DNA from: Jiangella anatolica
GTDB taxonomy: Bacteria > Actinomycetota > Actinomycetes > Jiangellales > Jiangellaceae
Length of the DNA stretch: 64,000 bases
Assembly (NCBI RefSeq): GCF_003236295.1
Contig: NZ_POTW01000003.1
Coordinates: 86,772 to 150,771 of the forward strand
Reading direction: 5' to 3'
The translations under genes were made by a program, and so were the position numbers. Positions 60,715 to 64,000 of the stretch are shown here, piece after piece. A model generated the notes under the pieces. The model made no database searches. It was not told the origin of the DNA and worked only from the letters and a program-made list of their open reading frames with translations. Each line of letters starts with the position of its first letter. The stretch's first letter is position 1.

Positions 60715-62379
60715 GTGAAGGAGCCGGTCGCGCGGCCGTGGGTCATCATGCCGACCGGGGCCGCCGGCGACGAGGTCGCCGCGCACAGCGACCACCTGTA
60801 CGCCTTCGACCGGGCCGGGTACGACCACTGGGCCGCGGAGCTGGGCGTGGGCCGCGACACGTGGAGCGACGGGTGGTTCGCCGAGAACCTGACGCTGGAC
60901 ACGATGGACCAGTCGGAGCTGCGCGTCGGTGACCACTACCGTGTCGGCGAGGCGGTGCTCGTCGTGACCGGGCCACGGGTGCCGTGCTGGAAGCTGACCT
61001 GGCGGCTGGGCCAGCCGAAGTCGTTCATGCGGCAGTTCCGGCTGTCCGGCCGGTCCGGCGCGTACTTCGGCGTCGTCGAGCCGGGCGTCGTGGAGGCGGG
61101 CGACGAGTTCACGCTGATCGGCCGGGAGGGCGGCGCACCGACGGTCGCCGAGCTGGCGCGGCTGTGCGACTCGGGCACCCGGATCACCACCGAGGAGCGG
61201 GCCGTGATCGACCGCGCGCTGGCGTCGCCGCATCTGAGCCCGACCGCCCGCGGCGCGCTCACGCTGAAGGTCGCGAACCTGGAGCGCGACGCGAGCGCCT
61301 CGGCCGCGGGGTGGCGGGGCTGGCGGCGCTTCGAGATCGACGGCGCCGTCGCGGAGACGGCGGAGGCGACGTCGTACCTGCTCCGGCCTGCCGGCGGCGG
61401 CGCACTGCCCGCGTTCCGGGCCGGACAACACGTCGTGGTCCGGCTGAGCGAGCCCGGGGCGGAGCCGGTGGTGCGGACGTGGAGCCTGTCGAGCTACGCG
61501 CGCGACCCGAGCCGGTACCGCATCACCGTCCGGCGCCGGCCCGGCGGGCGGGGCGGCGCGGCGCTGTCGCGGGCACCGGCCAGTGGGCTGACGGTCGAGC
61601 TGCGCGCGCCGGCGGGGGAGTTCCGCCTGGACCGCGGTGCCTTCCGTCCGGTGGTTCTGGTCGCGGCCGGCATCGGGATCACCCCGATGATCGCGATGAT
61701 CCAGGCCCACCTCGACCGCGACGGGCACCGGCCGCCGCTGTGGCTGCTGTACGGGACGCCGGGCCCCGGCCGGGCCGCCTTCCGCGACTACCTCGACGAT
61801 CTGTTCCCCCGGCACGACGACCTGCACCTGCACTACTTCCACTCCCGGACGTCCAAGGCCGAGCCGGGCGCCGCGACCGTCCACCGCGGCCGGATCACCG
61901 CCCCGCGGGTGGTGGACGTGCTGCGCGGCAACTACCTGCGGACAGCGGACGGCCCGGCCGCGATCCCGTGGTTCGAGAGCGACATCTACGTCTGCGGCTC
62001 CGCCGAGTTCACCGCGGCGGTGCGCGGCGGCCTGATCGAGGCCGGCGCCAACCCCGACCTCGTCCGCGCCGAGGACTTCGCCGCGGCCGCCACGCCCACC
62101 TTGCCGAGCCGCCAGCAGGACGCGACGGTGCGGTTCGGTCCCAACGGGCCGAAGTTGACCTGGGTGGCCCAAAGCGAGCGCAGCCTGCTCGAGCTCGCGG
62201 AGGACCACGGCCTGGAGCTGCCCTACGACTGCCGCGCGGGCAGTTGCCGCACCTGCGAGTCGCGCCTGGTGTGCGGCGACGTCGACGGCGCCGTCACGAC
62301 GACGCCGGACGGCGCCCGGCGCGTGCTGCTGTGCGTGAGCTACCCGCGCTCGGACCACGTCGAGGTCGAGGCCCCATGA
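60715..62379 (+). CDS. MOSC domain-ferredoxin reductase fusion, N-terminus frameshifted
   Basis: About 554 residues from GTG 60715: a MOSC domain (to about 200, with PRVPCWKLTWRLGQ carrying the sulphur-carrier Cys), a ferredoxin-NADP-reductase-type FAD domain (RTWSLSSY), an NAD domain (AAGIGITPMIAMIQAHL) and a C-terminal plant-type [2Fe-2S] domain (CRAGSCRTC ... C). Such fusions act in molybdenum-cofactor-linked or oxygenase-linked electron transfer. The normal N-terminus MRLLGFNTGRIRTQVIDGE is encoded at 60641-60712 in another frame; one missing base near 60708 breaks the connection, so either the gene is damaged or translation starts at 60715 without the first strand. Confidence 0.8.
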   Translation: MKEPVARPWVIMPTGAAGDEVAAHSDHLYAFDRAGYDHWAAELGVGRDTWSDGWFAENLTLDTMDQSELRVGDHYRVGEAVLVVTGPRVPCWKLTWRLGQPKSFMRQFRLSGRSGAYFGVVEPGVVEAGDEFTLIGREGGAPTVAELARLCDSGTRITTEERAVIDRALASPHLSPTARGALTLKVANLERDASASAAGWRGWRRFEIDGAVAETAEATSYLLRPAGGGALPAFRAGQHVVVRLSEPGAEPVVRTWSLSSYARDPSRYRITVRRRPGGRGGAALSRAPASGLTVELRAPAGEFRLDRGAFRPVVLVAAGIGITPMIAMIQAHLDRDGHRPPLWLLYGTPGPGRAAFRDYLDDLFPRHDDLHLHYFHSRTSKAEPGAATVHRGRITAPRVVDVLRGNYLRTADGPAAIPWFESDIYVCGSAEFTAAVRGGLIEAGANPDLVRAEDFAAAATPTLPSRQQDATVRFGPNGPKLTWVAQSERSLLELAEDHGLELPYDCRAGSCRTCESRLVCGDVDGAVTTTPDGARRVLLCVSYPRSDHVEVEAP

Positions 62380-62431
62380 TCATCGGCAATCCACCACGGC
62401 ATGGCGGGGTCGATAGCCGATGATCATGGGG
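62372..62431. terminator. Long near-palindromic bidirectional terminator
   Basis: CCCCATGATCATCGGC (62372-62387) and GCCGATGATCATGGGG (62416-62431) are exact complements; the 28 bp between them are also largely self-complementary. The left arm covers the stop codon of the MOSC fusion gene; the gene on the other side is convergent. Confidence 0.72.
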
Positions 62432-62450
62432 AGGTCGAGCGAGTGCGCCG

Positions 62451-63944
62451 TCAGTGGCGGCTGGCGCCGAGCAGCCGCACCCGGCAGGCCAGCTCGACGG
62501 AGAAGCGGGTGTCGGGGTCGTCGAGGTCGAGCTGCAGCACGTCGCGGATGCGCTTGAGCCGGTAGCCGACGGCGTTGGGGTGCAGGTTCAGCTCGCGGGC
62601 CGCCTGTGCCGGCGAGTTGCGGTGGGAGAGGTACGACAGCAGCGTCCGGACCGCCGTCGCCGAGCGCTCCGGGCCGAGCGCGTCGAGCGGGGCCAGGATG
62701 TCGCCCAGCAGGTTGCGGCTGATCGGCGACGCGTACAGGTCCAGGAGCACGCGGCGCAGGCCGGTCACGTCGGTCAGCTCGACGTCGCCGGGCCGGCCGG
62801 CGGCCACGGCCGACTCCGCGGCGATGCGCGCCTCGGCGGCCGACTGGCGCAGGCCGGTCGCGCCCAGCTGCGGCGTGCCCAGGCCCAGCGTGTACGCCCA
62901 GTCCGGGCCGGCCAGCGCGCCGGCGTGCCGCTGGATCCGGGTGGCGACCTCGCGCAGCCGGCGCTGGTGGTCCCCGGCGCCGTGCGCCTCGGTGCTGACC
63001 ACCAGCACGTCGTCCTGGATGAAGGCGATGTGCCACATCTCCGCCCGCGCGGCCACCAGCTCCAGCGCGAACAGCTCGAGCGCCGGCTCGACGCTGCGCG
63101 GCGGGCGCGCGTCGGGGTCGGTGAGGCCGGTCGGCTTGAGCCAGCCGACGACGTGGGAGAGCTGCAGCGGGAAGCCGAGCTGGGCGGCCTGCCCGACGAA
63201 CCCCTCCACCCGCGCGGACTCGGCGAGCACCAGCTCCACGATCAGGTCCGCGCGCGACCGGGTCGGCGCGAACCGGTCGCGCACGTGCCGCTGCGCCACG
63301 CGCGATGCCAGTGACGCCACCACCGGGCCGACGAGGGCGGTCGCGCCGTCCGGCGCCGCGGCGACCAGACGCCCGATCGGCACCTCGCCGACGCACACGG
63401 CGTCGTTGTCGGCCCAGGTGACAGCGGGGTCGTCGACGAGCGAGAAGGGCACGCCGAGCGCCTGGCTCGCGGCCAGCAGGACGTCGTCGACCGACGCGTC
63501 GGCGCCGGCCGCCGCCGCGGTGGCCCGCTCGATCGCGTACCCGGCCCGGGTCAAGGTCTGCGACGCGCCTCCGGACAGCAGCCGGTCGATCGCGACGGCC
63601 AGCTCGGACAGCTTCGCCGCGGGCGCCGCCAGCACGGCGACGCCGCCGCGCTCGGCCAGCGACACGGCCGTCTCGGCCAGGGTGAGGTCGGTCGTGAACA
63701 CCAAGCCGGCCAGCCCCCGCGCGCTGGCCCGCCGCAGCGCGACGTCGACCAGGTACGGCGCCGGGTTCTCGTGCGCGGGCACGATGGCCAGCGTGCCGGC
63801 CTCCAGCGCGTCGAGGGCGTCCAGTCCGGCGATGTCGACGCGCTCGACCCGGGCGGCGGCGGGTCCGGTGGCGGGTCCGGCGACGAGCCGCAGCCCGAGC
63901 CGGTCGCCGTGAGCGAGGAGGTCCGCCACCGACCACTGTGTCAT
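62451..63944 (-). CDS. PucR family transcriptional regulator
   Basis: About 497 residues. N-terminal PucR-like sensor (SVADLLAHGDRLGLRLVAGP ... LAGLVFTTDLTLAETAVSLAERGGVAVL), a GGDEF-like middle and a C-terminal HTH_30 (AVRTLLSYLSHRNSPAQAARELNLHPNAVGYRLKRI). Relatives regulate purine and amine catabolism. Met at 63944 gives the usual start of the sensor (MTQWSVADLL); an in-frame ATG at 63956 adds four residues. Its target genes probably lie beyond the right edge of the window. Confidence 0.9.
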   Translation of the reverse strand: MTQWSVADLLAHGDRLGLRLVAGPATGPAAARVERVDIAGLDALDALEAGTLAIVPAHENPAPYLVDVALRRASARGLAGLVFTTDLTLAETAVSLAERGGVAVLAAPAAKLSELAVAIDRLLSGGASQTLTRAGYAIERATAAAAGADASVDDVLLAASQALGVPFSLVDDPAVTWADNDAVCVGEVPIGRLVAAAPDGATALVGPVVASLASRVAQRHVRDRFAPTRSRADLIVELVLAESARVEGFVGQAAQLGFPLQLSHVVGWLKPTGLTDPDARPPRSVEPALELFALELVAARAEMWHIAFIQDDVLVVSTEAHGAGDHQRRLREVATRIQRHAGALAGPDWAYTLGLGTPQLGATGLRQSAAEARIAAESAVAAGRPGDVELTDVTGLRRVLLDLYASPISRNLLGDILAPLDALGPERSATAVRTLLSYLSHRNSPAQAARELNLHPNAVGYRLKRIRDVLQLDLDDPDTRFSVELACRVRLLGASRH

Positions 63945-64000
63945 GAGCACAATCATGCCGGATTCTCTGGACGCTCAACACATTGCGGCCCGCCCACCCG

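Overview
The window is about 72% G+C by eye, with tightly packed translationally coupled genes, GTG/TTG starts, Tat/lipoprotein ABC binding proteins, LacI, PucR, MmyB-type and HxlR regulators, an F420-type LLM oxidoreductase and an LPxTG-like surface protein. This points to a filamentous or soil/plant-associated member of the Actinomycetota; I cannot assign a genus from sequence alone.

Positions 1-25,107 are dominated by fructoside utilisation. After a mannitol-dehydrogenase-family gene, a decayed solute-binding-protein remnant and an MmyB regulator/SDR divergent pair come three adjacent sub-loci. Each has its own ABC sugar importer and LacI regulator. A (3.9-9.3 kb) has GH172 plus ABC plus LacI. 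B (9.9-18.0 kb) has a divergent GH32, ABC, LacI, a PfkB sugar kinase and a classical GH32. C (18.1-25.1 kb) has LacI, ABC, GH172 and a coupled GH32. None of the hydrolases has a signal peptide, so the inferred scheme is import of small fructosides (fructo-oligosaccharides or difructose dianhydrides), cytoplasmic cleavage by GH172 (alpha-type fructosides) and GH32 (beta-type), then phosphorylation by the PfkB kinase. Clear palindromic operators lie in front of each sub-locus.

Positions 25.1-39.2 kb hold a TetR/esterase pair with a perfect operator and a duplicated SnoaL-like/HxlR module (copies at 26.7-27.7 and 38.2-39.2 kb). Between the copies lie a large LuxR/MalT-type ATPase regulator, a GPH-type sugar symporter, a 1,615-residue DUF11-repeat wall-anchored protein, an ECF-like sigma factor and two small proteins. 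Positions 39.3-43.2 kb encode a polar amino-acid ABC importer and a sarcosine-oxidase-type flavoenzyme. Positions 43.7-50.3 kb are a six-gene coupled minus-strand operon built around degradative HMG-CoA reductase and HMG-CoA lyase, with a GAF-PucR regulator next to it.

Positions 52.4-60.7 kb are an accessory, defence-like region. It has a visibly lower-G+C HEPN-STAND-TPR-cold-shock-domain protein with a small Cys-rich partner, a seven-repeat FG-GAP protein without signal peptide, an MNT/HepT pair whose HepT toxin is decayed, and a Fic toxin truncated before its active site behind a small antitoxin-like gene. The HEPN-STAND-CSD gene is the best candidate for an undescribed immune system. The window ends with a MOSC/ferredoxin-reductase fusion that carries an N-terminal frameshift and a PucR regulator.

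Structural curiosities: a 139-bp element with inverted-repeat ends present twice (9.4 and 43.3 kb), a tandem/inverted repeat block at 9.6-9.75 kb, and several strong hairpins at gene boundaries.
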